Below are positions 11,078 through 22,689 of a stretch of DNA of 64,000 nt, one piece after another. The translations under genes and the position numbers were made by a program. The notes beneath the pieces are model-generated. The model was not told the origin of the DNA and made no database searches. It worked only from the letters and a program-made list of their open reading frames with translations. The DNA is from Rhododendron vialii (taxonomy: Eukaryota > Streptophyta > Magnoliopsida > Ericales > Ericaceae): positions 42,361,001 through 42,425,000 of the forward strand of contig NC_080560.1 in NCBI RefSeq assembly GCF_030253575.1, given 5' to 3'. Numbering within the stretch: position 1 is the stretch's first letter; every line of letters starts with the position of its first letter.

Positions 11078-11381
11078 GAGCATCTTTAGTCCTCACCAAT
11101 ATTTTTTCTCAAATTTGAGTCAAATTTTGGGTAAAAATCTATTTTGGATAGACACATCTCCAACCATCAAATTCAAATTTTACACATCTCCCTCTTTCTC
11201 TCTCTCTTTAACTAGCCATTGTAGAAATGGGTCAAGGCAAAAGTTGTCTTAGATTTGGGCAAAAAAATGGGTAAAATCCAAAATGGGGAAGGATTTGGGT
11301 CAAAGATTGGAAAGAGATTATTGTGATTTTTGTACCATTTTTAAATTTAAGTATTAAAATGGGTCAAGGCTGGAGATGCTC
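11078..11381. mobile_element. Inner PIF/Harbinger-like MITE, 304 bp
   Basis: The ends GAGCATCTTTAG and GGCTGGAGATGCTC are flanked by TAA on both sides (11075-11077, 11382-11384). It is the same family and length as 7481-7784, inserted inside the outer MITE. Confidence 0.85.
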
Positions 11382-11627
11382 TAACCTAAATCTCTGCCCA
11401 CAAATTTTACACATCTCCCTCTTTCTCTCTCTCTTTAACTAGCCATTGTAGAAATGGGTCAAGGCAAAAGTTGTCTTAGATTTGGGCAAAAAAATGGGTA
11501 AAATCCAAAATGGGGAAGGATTTGGGTCAAAGATTGGAAAAAAATTATTGTGATTTTTGTACCATTTTTAAATTTAAGTATTAAAATGGGTCAAGGCTGG
11601 AGATGCTTTAACCTAAATCTCTGCCCA
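11174..11627. repeat. 227-bp tandem duplication
   Basis: Copies at 11174-11400 and 11401-11627 are almost identical. Each spans most of the inner MITE and a few bases of the outer one, so the duplication is younger than both insertions. Confidence 0.9.
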
Positions 11628-11668
11628 CATTTGGGTGAAAAAATGGGTAAGGATTGGAAATGATCTTA

Positions 11669-14291
11669 CCGCCCCCACTCATTTGCCTCCACCCCACTCC
11701 CGACCATCGGCACCACCCAGTGCCACCTCTGGGCTACTTCTTTCGTGCTCCAAATCCTCTCATCTGTTTCTCTCTTCTTCTGTCTCTCATCTTCAGATCT
11801 GCGTCTCTTCCCACTCCTCTACCTTGCTCGTGACAGTTTATTGCCCGATCCAATAATCCCAGGGGTTTACGCCGGTGGACGGCGGCAAAGCGCTCATGCC
11901 ACATTCTACGCAGGCAGTAACCACTGGTAGACTGGGGAGGTATTATTTGGCCTCAACTAATTCTAACCTAATTTGTTTGTAATCTCAACTACTTGTGAAG
12001 CCCTTGTGCCTCGTTGAGATGTGTGGTTCAATCATGCTTGTAAAGTGCAGTTTAGTAAAGTTTTTCCAAGATTGAAAATTTTCAAATAGTGTACTGGTTT
12101 GGGCTAGGGGTACTTTGTTTAACCAACATTTGCATCTTATACTTGAAAATTTAACAAATGGAGAACAATTTGGTTTTTACTGACTCAAGAAGATGAATGG
12201 CCTGTTGCAAAATCCCTGAATTATCCTAGGAAATATCTCTAATTGGTTGCACTTTTCCTCTATTTATCATTTCAGGATAGGAAGTATTCTCGATGTTCCC
12301 TGCCAACTCTGATCATAATTTGTTTGTGGTTTTCTCTGTATTGGGTTGATTTCTTTTTTGGTTATACTTGTGCAATCAATATACTCGTGAATATTAGGTG
12401 ACTAGGTATGATTGAGTATTTGAGTTAACCAGCTTGCTCATGTTCCATAGAGCTTGTTCTTGGTCTTGACAGATGAGATCTCCAGCCCTCTAGTCTGCTT
12501 TAGGTAGGAAGGCAGTTGGGCGCAGTATTAATACTGGAAATTATGGAAGGATTTGGTATTGATGGATCAAAAGAAAGAAGGATTTGGTGTCGGCCGATAA
12601 TATATCCAAGGAGTAACTTACATGAAGTTGCTTTTTGGCAGCCCAAAGGTACAATGGCAAACAACTTTCCATGGCATGAAACATGGTACTAAAGCTGTTG
12701 TTGCATTTCTTTCTCCAGATTTTGTTTTCTTTTCGAGTTTGATCTCGTGCATGTGATGCTGAATGGGATAACTTCCCATTAGGTGGCACGTTGAATCATC
12801 TGCTAGAATCTTATGTGCAATATTTTTACATCATTAGCATAAATTGGACTACCGATGGAGTAGTATTGAATGGCTATGTCCAACCTTATCAAACGCAGTC
12901 TAGAACTAAAAATCCCCAAGCTGCTCGAGGCTGTAGTGAAACAAATCATCGGGACCAAGCCAATTTTGAAATTCTACAACTCCTCTCCCTAATATACATG
13001 GAGTTCAAGATGTGTTTGAGGGCGCCCGACATGATTTTTTGTATGTTTAATTGAATATATTACCTCAATGTGACAATTTGTCAATTTGGATTGTGTTGCA
13101 TTTTGCTGCCGTGTCATTGTAAATGTTCCAGGTCAGACTTGCTCTCAGAATCTCAGTGAATCTAATACACCATTGAAACACAAACACAAGCTATTCCAGA
13201 TGCTAGAACATATCTGTTGACATTGAAGGAGATAGTCAGGTACATGCATTATGTTCTCCCACCTATTTAATTTGGTTTCCACCTTTCAATTTTGACTCTT
13301 GCTTTGATGTCTATTTCTTCGGCTCTTCTCCAACTTGACATCTGAGATACTTGTATGCACTGAAGCTGTGAACCAAACATTCAGTTTTGATGCTCAACAT
13401 GATACACATACAAAACCAGCTTTTGTCTAGATAAAGAATTCCTGTACTAAATTTGTGGTACCCAAAGTCTCTGCCACATATGGGATGTTACAGGCCTAGG
13501 GCGTGTGAACTTTCCGTTCTTTTCATTCAAGTTGTCGACACGGACAGCTACATACGGGATGTTAGAAGGCAGAGTATTCCAATTGGGTCTTAGACACGGA
13601 CATGACACCGGCATTCTGACATTGAAATTTTTAAAAATTGGAGGACACGGCATGTTGGGCGACACATTTTAGAAAATATTTTTTAAGTACTATATGAATA
13701 AAGGTTACAAAAATATTGATCTAATTGTGAATATGTAACACCATGTATACCTTAATGCTATGTTTGGTTTGGTTTTTAAAAAATAGTAGGGGTAATAAGT
13801 GGAGAGAGAAATGTTGGAAGTAGAGGGAATTTTTTGAAAAATTCTTTTTGAAAAGTAAAGAGATTAAAATCATTCACAAAGAGTATTTCTACAAAAAATC
13901 ATTTCTTAGGTGTCTTTTAATCAATAAAACATCATTTGTCACACAGAGAATAAGACTTCCCTTAGTTTTTAATTAAAGTTTGCGTGTTCCTGCAGTGTAA
14001 CGAAAACGTTGAACAAAAATAGGACACTATGGATTGAAGTGTTGGGCTCGTTTCCGGAAAGTGTCGGTGTCCATTAAAGTTACGTGACCTTCGCAGAAGT
14101 GTCCGGGCTACATAGTATAGGGGTATATTTGGATGACTGATAATTACTGATATCGCATGCCAAAGCCTTACCAAGCATAATACGCTGACACTTTTGGCTA
14201 CTTTTGTTGCAGGGAGATACCGTCAGTGCAGTTGATTGTCTCTGACAGAAGAAGAAAGCTGAACTTCCTCAGTAGAGAAGCTGGGAGATGA
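11669..14291 (+). other. Stretch with unrecognised candidate exons
   Basis: A possible exon at 11849-11937 follows an acceptor (AATCCCAG) and reads GFTPVDGGKALMPHSTQAV. Another pair, 13200-13239 and 14213-14291, joins through GT-AG borders to ARTYLLTLKEIVREIPSVQ..., ending in SREAGR and a stop. I cannot assign these to a family, and phases between the groups do not connect cleanly, so this may be a decayed gene, a lncRNA or chance. Confidence 0.2.
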
Positions 14292-14660
14292 GGGCTATAG
14301 TTGGCGCTTTGCCAATTGAGAAAATTTTCTTGCTTTATTACTCCAGTAGAGACTCAAGTCTTCTGATGAAATGGCTTGTGTGCGTTTTCCTTTATATGTT
14401 TTTGACACATTCGACATCTCCTGTCATGCACCACTACATTGCTTTTGTTTTAACTATAAACTTCTTCAGACAGTTTAATGAACATTGCGCAAATGGAACT
14501 AATTGCTGTGAGCCTGTGATTCAGTTGCACTGCCATGACCATGATGTGGATGTTACCTATTTTAATACTTGCATGTAAATCAAGATTTTATTTGTTATTC
14601 GTTAATCCTAATTTACTTTATCTTAGAGGGCTTGGAAAGGGAGATGGGTGCTTACGTAAA
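14292..14660. other. Stretch with nothing recognised
   Basis: AT-rich sequence between the last candidate exon and the LINE remnant. No exon, repeat or transposon end was seen. Confidence 0.35.
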
Positions 14661-15660
14661 TCAAGATTGATGGTGCGACTTTGTATACACTTTTCGGATG
14701 CATTTAGTGTACAGTTGGGGAAAAAAAGCAGCGATGGTATGCACCCAATTGGGAGGCCTAGCTTTCCAAGTCTTCGAACTAGAATGTTGCAAACCAAATT
14801 TAGACAACTTATCCACCTCTATGTTAGCTGAACGTTGGACAAACTGAATTCTACACTGGCCCAAATGCTGCGCCAATTGCTTGGTATCTTCCACAATTAC
14901 CTCCACATCAACCGGACACCGCTCCTTCTTGTTCATAAAACTTGCTATCTGCTGCGAATCCCCTTCCACTATAATATCATTCAACCCCAAGTCCACTGCG
15001 AATTCCAATGCTGCAAGCCACGCCTCAGCTTCCGCACAGAGAGCCGACCTCACTGGACCCAAATGAACAGCCCCGGCTACCAAGAAAGTCCCTGCCGCAT
15101 GCTGAAGTACCATTCCTACTGTCAAAAGCTAGAGTAAATTCCGACGCGTCCTTTTCTGCCATCAACACCGCGCTCTGGGCCTCAACCGACCACCCATCAA
15201 ATAGTCTCTCATTGTGACATTTCCAAATTCGCCGCAAAATTAACATCGCCAAAATGATGAACTGCTTGTTTTCCTCTCGATTCCACCTTTCAATCAGTAT
15301 ATCAAACCAAACCAACAGCGATTCATTGCCGTTAAAGGATGGGACGGACCAAATTGGAGACATCCTCCACATAATCTGAGCAAGGCGACACTCCAGAATA
15401 ATACGGGGAAATGTTTCACAATCCTTACCACAATTCATACATAACATCTCATTGGTGACTTTTCTCCTAAACTGATTCTCTCGAATTGGAAGAATTCCAT
15501 GAATACATTTCCAAACAAAGTGCTTTACCTTGTTAGGAATAGGTAAAGACCATACCTTGTTCCAAATCTTCTTGTCTGCTTCCTTTGAACTTGACTCACC
15601 ACTCAAAGGTCCTCGTCTCCTCGATTCCCACCTCGGCGCTTGAGCATAAGTGCCGTCTCA
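14661..15660 (-). mobile_element. LINE (L1-type) 3' fragment: zf-RVT and RNase H
   Basis: The upstream part (15606-~15140) reads IWNKVWSLPIPNKVKHFVWK...LCMNCGKDCETF, the zf-RVT domain that follows plant L1 reverse transcriptases, with its paired cysteines. A second frame (15125-14661) reads a plant RNase H-like domain (RVT_3): LCAEAEAWLAALEFA with the active-site Glu, IIVEGDSQQI with the Asp, and RSANIEVDKLSKFG at the end. The frames differ by one base and the first RNase H strand with its Asp is missing, so it is broken. The reverse transcriptase itself is absent from the window: a truncated, dead copy. Confidence 0.8.
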
Positions 15661-16323
15661 AAACCCGATTTAACTGTACAAACCCCGTTGTTCGTGTGGT
15701 GGTGTTTCAGGAGATGGAAAGTAAGGATTTAACAATTGATCATTCCCTAAGAAAATTCGGTGCAGAATATTTATGTGCATCGCCTGATCTTTTTATACAT
15801 CGACCCATTAGCGAACTCAGCCACTATTCTCATTCCTAACTGCACAAGTACAAGATTTCCAATTCAGACCTTGATTTCACAAATATACCAGTACCATCTT
15901 TAGGCTAGTGAGCTCAAAGTACAAGTTCGTTTCTAATCCCCTGAAAATACCCCAAACCGAAAGAACAAGATTCATTTATCACAAGAAAGTAAACATCATA
16001 CTATCAGATATTACGCTTGAAGAACTTCCCATCTATGAATCAGAGGCCCCTATTGCCTTCACACAAGAAATCTTTTACATACTTGATGATCATTGATCTA
16101 ACTCCAATATAGAAAGACGCTGAAAACAAGATCCATTCGTTCTTTCTTGGCTTATAAAACTTTTATCTGCATTTGAATCGTACTGAAAGGTCCATTATAG
16201 ACAAGAAGTCGTTGAAAACCAAGCCCGGACACTTGAGTTATCAAAGAAATCGTTGAAACACAATGAAATTCTCTCTCAATGTATACAATAAGAAGAACTA
16301 TTTCCAAATACAAGTAAAGTTTT
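15661..16323. other. Intergenic stretch 3' of PR-10 gene A
   Basis: No exon or transposon end was recognised. The right part is probably the 3'UTR and terminator region of gene A. Confidence 0.4.
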
Positions 16324-17567
16324 TCATTCATAGGCATGGGGGTGTGCCAAGAGATAGGCTTCAACAACTTCATACATTCCAATGGCTCTGTCTTTCCCAT
16401 GCTCAATATCTTCCTCTTTGATCTCCACGTCCGGTTTGGTTTTGTACTCGCTCGTCATCTTACAGACACATCCGGTGTATCCGTATGGCTCGAACTTGAC
16501 GTCGTAACTGATGGATTCGATCGTCTCCATCAAGCCTTCGACTTCGATGAAGGTGTACTTGCATGTGAATTTCTCCTTGTCCAGCTCGTCTATCCGAAGT
16601 TTCACATATTTCAGAGGGCTAGCTGCGTTCACAGATCAAACCAAAACATTCTTGTTATGGTTATGTTTTAGTCACTGGATTAGAAACATATACGCGTCTG
16701 TTTCATTGCGGTTTTTAGAATCAGTTTTGCTGAATACTTTACAAAAAACTTCTTTGTTTGTCGATCTTCGAAACTCCTTTCATGGGAATTTTTGAGAGAG
16801 CAAGGAAATTAAAGAACACATTTTGAGAAAGCATTAAAAAGATTCTTTCAAATTTCCTGTTAAAAGATAGATAAGATATGTAAACCAATCCAATTATGCA
16901 TCATGCTATCTAATTAGAAACTGGAATATCTTCTTAACGTCAGATTTGAAGTTTTCATTTTCCAGAATGATCCGTATCCAAATACAGAATCAAAGCATAC
17001 CAAACCGAACCTTGTATCCCAATCAATTGAGGTCAGTTACATGAATCCTATTTTTTTATTAAGCTCTGTTCAGGGCTACCGGTTCACTGTCTGTATCCAA
17101 ATCCAATTTTCAATTGAAAAATTACATGTGACAAAAGTTGGTTCTACGATGATTTTGATTATGATTCAGAATCTATAATCCACAATTCAGAATTTCTAAT
17201 CATAAAAAAGGTCCCTCCAAAACACCACTTCATGGTTAAAATTAGGATCCACAACAGACTCGAAGAATTGCAGAGATGATTGTTTTTGGTTCCAGAAACA
17301 GTTTTCTGAAAACAAAAAAACCATTAAACCTAACTGATTCTCAAGCAACAACAAAAGAACAGAGGCTATAAGCTTAGTTTTACCTTCAGTGAAATTCATC
17401 TGCTTGATGCTTCCAGCCTCGCCATTTCCTTCAACCAAATCAATGCTCTTTATTGATGAAAACATGAGTTTTGGACACAGGTTGTGGGAATCAAGGATCA
17501 AGGCCCTGAACATCCTGCTTGGAGTCACTTTGGTTTTGAAAGATTGACTGATTTTGACTACACCCAT
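16324..17567 (-). CDS. PR-10/Bet v 1 family protein, gene A (divergent)
   Basis: Exon 1 (17567-17384) and exon 2 (16622-16324) join in phase 1 to 160 aa, the standard PR-10 length, with the intron at the family position after codon 61. The fold is recognisable: MGVVKISQSFKTKVTPSRMF start, central YVKLRIDELDKEKFTCKYTFIE, and helix VVEAYLLAHPHAYE. PR-10 proteins are small cytosolic proteins with a hydrophobic cavity that bind flavonoids, cytokinins or other ligands and are induced by pathogens and stress. The glycine-rich loop, usually GDGGxG, reads GNGEAG (47-52), and an extra-long divergence from B to E is evident in the first 40 residues. A TATA-like ATAAATATATAC lies near 17702-17714, upstream of the start. 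No break is seen; it may be a specialised paralogue. Confidence 0.85.
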
Positions 17568-17714
17568 GTTTTCCTTATTCCAAAAGAATTGCAGAAATGG
17601 TGGGATGAGGTGAAGAGGAAGAAGAAGAAGGGTTTGGTTTCTTTGGTGTGGGGTAGTTTGAGAGGGTATTAAAGGTCATGACTTTGGACTGTTTATTTAA
17701 GTATATATTTATGC

Positions 17715-18857
17715 AATGAGGAAAGAGATGGAGAGTTGGTACTTCTAGAAGGGAGTATTGTTCGCATCGTATTCGTATCGGATACTAATATTTTTCGAGT
17801 ACTTGTACCTTTGTACTTGATGCTTCTCATACTATACTTGAATTAATTTTCTTTGAAGTTTAGAAGTACCATATATTTTAGGGTTGTGATTAAATTTATT
17901 TTTAATTCCCTCCCTTCGTGAACATAGTATGACTAATAAATTTATAAGACTTCTTCTTCACAAACGTATCTTGACTATATTCAAATATATTATTTTCAAA
18001 TTTTTTTAACTTGTTATATCCGTATTCGTGTTGTAGCTATATTTTTTTTTTCATTTTTTTTTGCAATGTAGACATAATTGTATACTTGTTGATTTACTGG
18101 GCTGGCATTCAAAGGTCTACATTGGAGTCATTGGACCATCATCTGGAAGTGGGAATCAAATACAATTTTGACTAATTCAACACGTGAAGGAGAGTTCTTT
18201 TCAGAGGAAGGTGGTAACATGGAAAATCCATGCTCTTCAATTTTTAGTGGTGTGTGGGTATTCTAATTTTTTTGAATTAGTTGGCCTGCAATATTTCTTA
18301 TGATATATTCTAGACTCCACCTTTTGATTTATTTTTCATTCTTGGACATTAGCTTAGGCATAAGACTCTTTGTAAACAAAAGGAAGACAAAGAAAATAAC
18401 ATGTGGATCCCAATTCTTTTTATAACTTAGGTATCCGGGTCCGGGGACGAATCCCACAGTCTACCAGCACAAGCTTCAATTAAAATCAGAACAAAACTTT
18501 GTATAAATTAATCCCAAAATAGTTAACTTAAAATCTTAGGAGAGAGCAAACCGTTAAGCCTTAGGCCTTGATCATTAAGTCAAGCCCTTGGGTTAACATG
18601 TGGATTTTAATTGCTGAGGAAAAATTCATGCACCCAATGGTCACGATAATGGGAAACTTTTTTATTCAAAGTTGTGGGGACCCAATTGAATGAAAGAAAA
18701 GTCCAACTTGGCCTAACAAGGATCAGTACAATGCGTTTCCTACCCCACACTCTCTGGGGAGGATAGAAAAACGAGTGCCCCAGTAAAAAGAATTTGGGCC
18801 GGTCAACAGGCCTTGGCCTTGATATTTTGGAGACGGAAGACGTGTTTTATTTTAAGT
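17715..18857. other. Intergenic stretch
   Basis: AT-rich sequence without recognisable exons. Nothing with clear ends was found. Confidence 0.4.
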
Positions 18858-18859
18858 TA

Positions 18860-19095
18860 CTATCTACATTCCAAAATTTTTGGTCTTTTTTAATATTCGC
18901 ATCGTTTTTTATACTCTTATATTTCTCATTTTATGATATTTTTTATAATTTTAAAAATTTTTTATTATAAATTTAATCGAGAATTATCAAACAAGATTCA
19001 TATTATATATTTTTAGAGATTCATATTATAAGATATAAGAGTTTAAAAAATAGTACAAATATCAAAAAAGTCTAAAAATTTTAGGATAGAGAAAG
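18860..19095. mobile_element. Stowaway-like MITE hairpin
   Basis: Two arms of ~90 bp (CCAAAATTTTTGGTCTTTTT and its relaxed complement CTAAAAATTTTAGGAT) fold on each other across an AT-rich loop. A TA lies at both ends (18858-18859, 19096-19097), as for Tc1/mariner-type Stowaway elements. Confidence 0.6.
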
Positions 19096-19099
19096 TAAA

Positions 19100-19944
19100 A
19101 TCTTGGGGATTAAAATAATAAAATGGCGGCCGTCTTTTGGACTTTAGTTTAGGACCGACTCTGCAGGTCAAACCAAGAGTAGTTTAGAGCTGATAGTTTT
19201 CTAATAAAAATTAGGGACTTGCCTAGTTGGAGGACCCATATTTTAATACTACTATGTAGGTCCATTTGGATGGGTACCCAGAACAACTTCTTCCACTTTT
19301 TTTTTTTAGGAATAGCCACCGGTCAAGTGATTTCCGACCTCATTCACGAAAGTATTCATCTGACACTTTTAACGAATGAAAAAAAAAAAAAACCATGTGG
19401 ACAGTCTCCCTTATTTTCCCCTAAAATGCTAAATTATTCTTATATCTAATTTGCTCAACTGATATCTTCCTTTAACGGGAAACATGTGAAGCACAGATAC
19501 TTTTGTACCATAGTCGCACTCGTACCCTATTTGCATCGATTCATGGATATATTTAAAAATAATTTTCTTTAGTTTTGAATTATGACTTGGATACGTTTTA
19601 AATACTCTGGGTCACATATTTGAACTTTCATAAATTAAGATTGTGGCACTTCTTTGCATGAGATTAGAGTAAAACTATTCGGAATAAACGGATTATCGAT
19701 TCCTACTGTTTTACTTAATTTTTAAAGAAAGATTTTAGTGGGATTTCAACAATTAAACAAGTGAAGGAGCAAACTTGCATCCGATACATACATAATAAAA
19801 CTAAAAAGATTTCTCACCCTCGTGGTAATTGTGAATAGTACAATGCCAAAAAAAATACTACGTATAAAGATACATATCAAATTAATAACCTATTCTAGCC
19901 GTATCGTACCCATATCCTATATTAGAAAACTGGATTGGTTTTCA
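19100..19944. other. Intergenic stretch
   Basis: Nothing recognised apart from short A and T runs. Confidence 0.4.
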
Positions 19945-20125
19945 ACGAATTGGGGGATGGTGCTGTGCATTGGTGTGCGTAGCACCGTGCTGCGCACCTC
20001 CGAGCCGTCGGATCGTGCATCCAACGGCTCGGATCTCATTTCGGCAATGAATGGCTCTCGATCGTTAGTTGCTGAGATAAGATCCGAACCGTCGGATCAC
20101 CTCAGTGCAGAGCACCAACCCAAAG
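19945..20125. repeat. Palindromic MITE-like repeat, family A, copy 2
   Basis: Arms carry CCGTCGGATCGTGCATCC, CTCGGATCTCATTTCGGC and GCTGAGATAAGATCCGAACC around ATGAATGGCTCTCGATCG. It is the clearest of three copies. Confidence 0.65.
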
Positions 20126-20189
20126 TCTGTTTTCAACATTGTCCCTTGTTCTCTAAGGCTTGACCGAACCCGGGGTTCATGTTGTCCTT

Positions 20190-20310
20190 CGAGTGTTGGG
20201 TCCATCTGGGCTGTCCGTGCTTGGCAATGGAGAGTCGTCGGCTGAGATGAAATTTGAGTTGTTCATTGCCGAGCACAGACGGCCCAGATGGTCCAACACG
20301 CATGCTCCCG
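20190..20310. repeat. Palindromic repeat, family B, copy 1
   Basis: TGTTGGGTCCATCTGGGCTG faces CAGACGGCCCAGATGGTCCA, with a core of TTGGCAATGGA, TGAGATGAAATTTGAG and TTCATTGCCGAG. Copies 2 and 3 lie at 20524 and 22530. Confidence 0.6.
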
Positions 20311-20523
20311 GCTTGACCGCCCCTGGTTTTTTCGGTAAAAGAAGATAGAGTAAGTGCGATAGAAAGTCAAATATGAGCAAAGTTTCTGGTGCCAGAGCTA
20401 CCAAACTTCAATTTCCAAAATCTGAAAATCATTCCAATGTCAAATCTCTTGAAATGCCAATTCTGGGCACTGCTTTACCATGTGCACTTATGTAACAGAC
20501 ATTCGACTATTTGAGGCGAACCC

Positions 20524-20672
20524 CATCCGGATTATTTATGCTCGGCAATGGACAACTTAGATTTCATCTTGGTCAAATCAATCTTAACTGTCCATCCGTT
20601 CATTGTTGAGATGAAATCTGAGCCGTTCATTGCCGAGTATAGATGGCCTGGATGAGCCAACACGCAAGCGAC
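20524..20672. repeat. Palindromic repeat, family B, copy 2
   Basis: CCATCCGGATTATTTATGCT faces TATAGATGGCCTGGATGAGC; the core has GAGATGAAATCTGAGCCG and TTCATTGCCGAG. Confidence 0.6.
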
Positions 20673-20911
20673 GACATGCTCCCCGGCCCAGTTCATTTGA
20701 GGCATATTTCATAAGATCCAAACGGCTTTTTATTACAGCCAAACATTACACACAACTCTCTAGATTATTACCCAAATACATTTATTTATCAAGCCAAAAG
20801 TGTTGCATTTCGCCAGCAAGCTGACACACTTGAGCCACATTTAGTAACACGAAACAAAAGAGTAGGAAATAATTTGCCTCCATATAGCAGAAAAATCTGC
20901 AATCGATCGAA
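20673..20911. other. 3' flank of PR-10 gene B
   Basis: Short non-coding stretch between the palindrome and the stop codon of gene B; likely 3'UTR. Confidence 0.4.
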
Positions 20912-21620
20912 TCAAACATAGGTGTCGGGGTTCGCTATGAGATAAGCTTCCACGGCCTTGAAAATGCCCGACGCCTGCGCTTTCCCGGCCTTGATTTCCT
21001 CCTCTTTGATCTCAACGCCTGGTTTGGTATGGTACGTGCTAATGTTCTTACCAATGCACCCACCATTGGGAGATGGCTCGAGCTTCACCTCATAAGAAAT
21101 GGACTCAAGCTTATCCATCAAAGCATCGCCTTCAATCAACGTATATGCGTAAGTCAACTTTTCCTTGTCCAATGCATCGATCTTGTGCTTCACGTATTTG
21201 AAATGACTTCCTGCATTGATAAAATGAAATAAACACAAATCTGAGTTATGTTTCTACACATACATTAAATTGCATTCTCTATGTGGTCTAAAAATACGGA
21301 CCAAGATAAGTTATCAGAATACGAAACGGGTGGTCTAGGTACTGTGATCTGGACCACCCATTTTGAATCCAGAAATACGTTTCTTGGTTTGAATTCTAAC
21401 AAATGCTGAGGAAAATTTTCTAGTAAAGTTGCTGGCCTTCCGCAAAGTTCATTTGCTTGATGCTGCCAGGGCCTCCATCTCCTTCGATTGTTTCGATGTT
21501 TTTAATGGCTTGGGGGGCAATTTTGGGCATTAGGTTGTCGGCATCGAGGATCAGAGCCTTGAAGAGCCTTGCTGCTGGGATTGGGCTGGAGATATCTTCA
21601 GTGACTGTGACAACACCCAT
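20912..21620 (-). CDS. PR-10/Bet v 1 family protein, gene B
   Basis: Exon 1 (21620-21437) and exon 2 (21210-20912) give 160 aa with the family intron position. The glycine-rich loop is canonical, [11 protein letters not shown] (46-56). Other landmarks are [29 protein letters not shown] and the C-terminal helix [18 protein letters not shown]. It is probably a cytosolic ligand-binding defence protein. The donor site is odd: the exon ends GCGGAAG and the intron starts GCCAGC, so there is no GT; the acceptor ATGCAG is normal. Either a weak GC-AG intron is used or splicing is impaired; without splicing the frame stops a few codons further. A TATA box lies 91 bp upstream of the start. Of the five genes it is the most like general PR-10 consensus sequences. 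Confidence 0.82.
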
Positions 21621-21710
21621 GATCTACTTGTAGTATTTGACAAATGGACAGAAAGAGAGAGGAGAGGTGATGTAATGGAATGGTTGGAAATGGAGAAGAA
21701 GAGAGGTGGG

Positions 21711-21718
21711 TTTTTATA
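21711..21718 (-). promoter_or_regulatory. TATA box of PR-10 gene B
   Basis: TATAAAAA on the minus strand, 91 bp before the ATG at 21620, followed by CT-rich leader sequence. Confidence 0.6.
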
Positions 21719-21719
21719 G

Positions 21720-22529
21720 ATTGGCAAATGTAGTTGGGTGAATGAGTGTTTACCATCACTAGAGCACAATGTAGGAAGGCTCAACCATTACATCTTCAAA
21801 GCTAGGTTTTTTAAGGCTGTTATTGATTAGTGAATCTATGGGCAATTATGTCATCTCATGACGAACATTGCCTTTCTGCTACGCAAAAAAATGTGGAGGA
21901 GGGGGCGAACGGCATAGTAACTCAAACACGCGTAGGAATTGATGAAAGGATTTAGTCATCTGTCATCCATAAGTTTCTACCACCCCACCAAGGCACGAGT
22001 AGGACAAAGCCTCTCTCACGTCACATCTAGTTGACATGAGTATCATGGACTCAGTTGGGCTTCGATTTCCCGTGTTTTCAACATACTTCTGATATTGGTT
22101 CTTTATCCATGCTTCCTAATAGCATAATCTCATGAATTATAAAGGAAAAAACTACTCTTGCTAAGGAGTTGGAATAAGCAGTGTCATTTAGTGGACTTGA
22201 TTAAAATCAATCAATTGATACATAAAGAACAAGGGAAAAATACTTAATACAAGAGAGACCCATATTGTTTGACAAAAAAGAATATGTGTTATGGAAAAGG
22301 TATGGGCATGCAAATATGTGACAACTTTTCTAGCCAATCTTTGATTCTTTATTAAGGGCGGTTGGAACCATACTGCCCTCAACCAACAAATTTGACAAAA
22401 TTGAAAGCATTAATTTATGCATGTACCAGACACCTTAAGTGCTGAAAAAATCTGATATTCAATATTTATCACAAACAGAAGGGAGGACAAAAAAACAAAA
22501 ACAAAAACGCACCAATCTCTTAGGGGACA
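21720..22529. other. Intergenic stretch
   Basis: Promoter side of gene B and AT-rich sequence; no exons or clear element ends. Confidence 0.4.
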
Positions 22530-22685
22530 ACATGAGTGTTGGCCCCATTCGGGTCGTCCATGCTTGGCTATGGATGGCTCAGATTTCACCTCGGCTGGAC
22601 GGCTAAGATTTGTTCGGCCGAGATAAAATCTAAGCCGTCCATTGCCAAGCTTGGACAGCTTGGATGGGGCCAACACCCATGCTAT
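22530..22685. repeat. Palindromic repeat, family B, copy 3
   Basis: GAGTGTTGGCCCCATTCGGG faces TTGGATGGGGCCAACACCCA; the arms extend through TCCATGCTTGGCTATGGATG and CCGTCCATTGCCAAGCTTGG. It is the longest and best paired copy. Confidence 0.7.
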
Positions 22686-22689
22686 CCCC

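Larger units (their letters stand above)
10787..11665. mobile_element. Outer PIF/Harbinger-like MITE, nested
   Basis: Ends GAGCATTTCCAATCCTTACC and GGTAAGGATTGGAAATGATC are inverted repeats flanked by TTA (10784-10786, 11666-11668). It was split by the MITE at 11078-11381 and enlarged by a 227-bp duplication. Confidence 0.8.

Noticed and set aside
12889-12980. Frame MSNLIKRSLELKIPKLLEAV as an exon
   Set aside because: Short, no splice borders in phase with its neighbours and no family recognised.
18420-18480. Possible second SINE (GTATCCGGGTCCGGGG, AATCCCACAG)
   Set aside because: Only short word similarity; no A-tail or target duplication seen.
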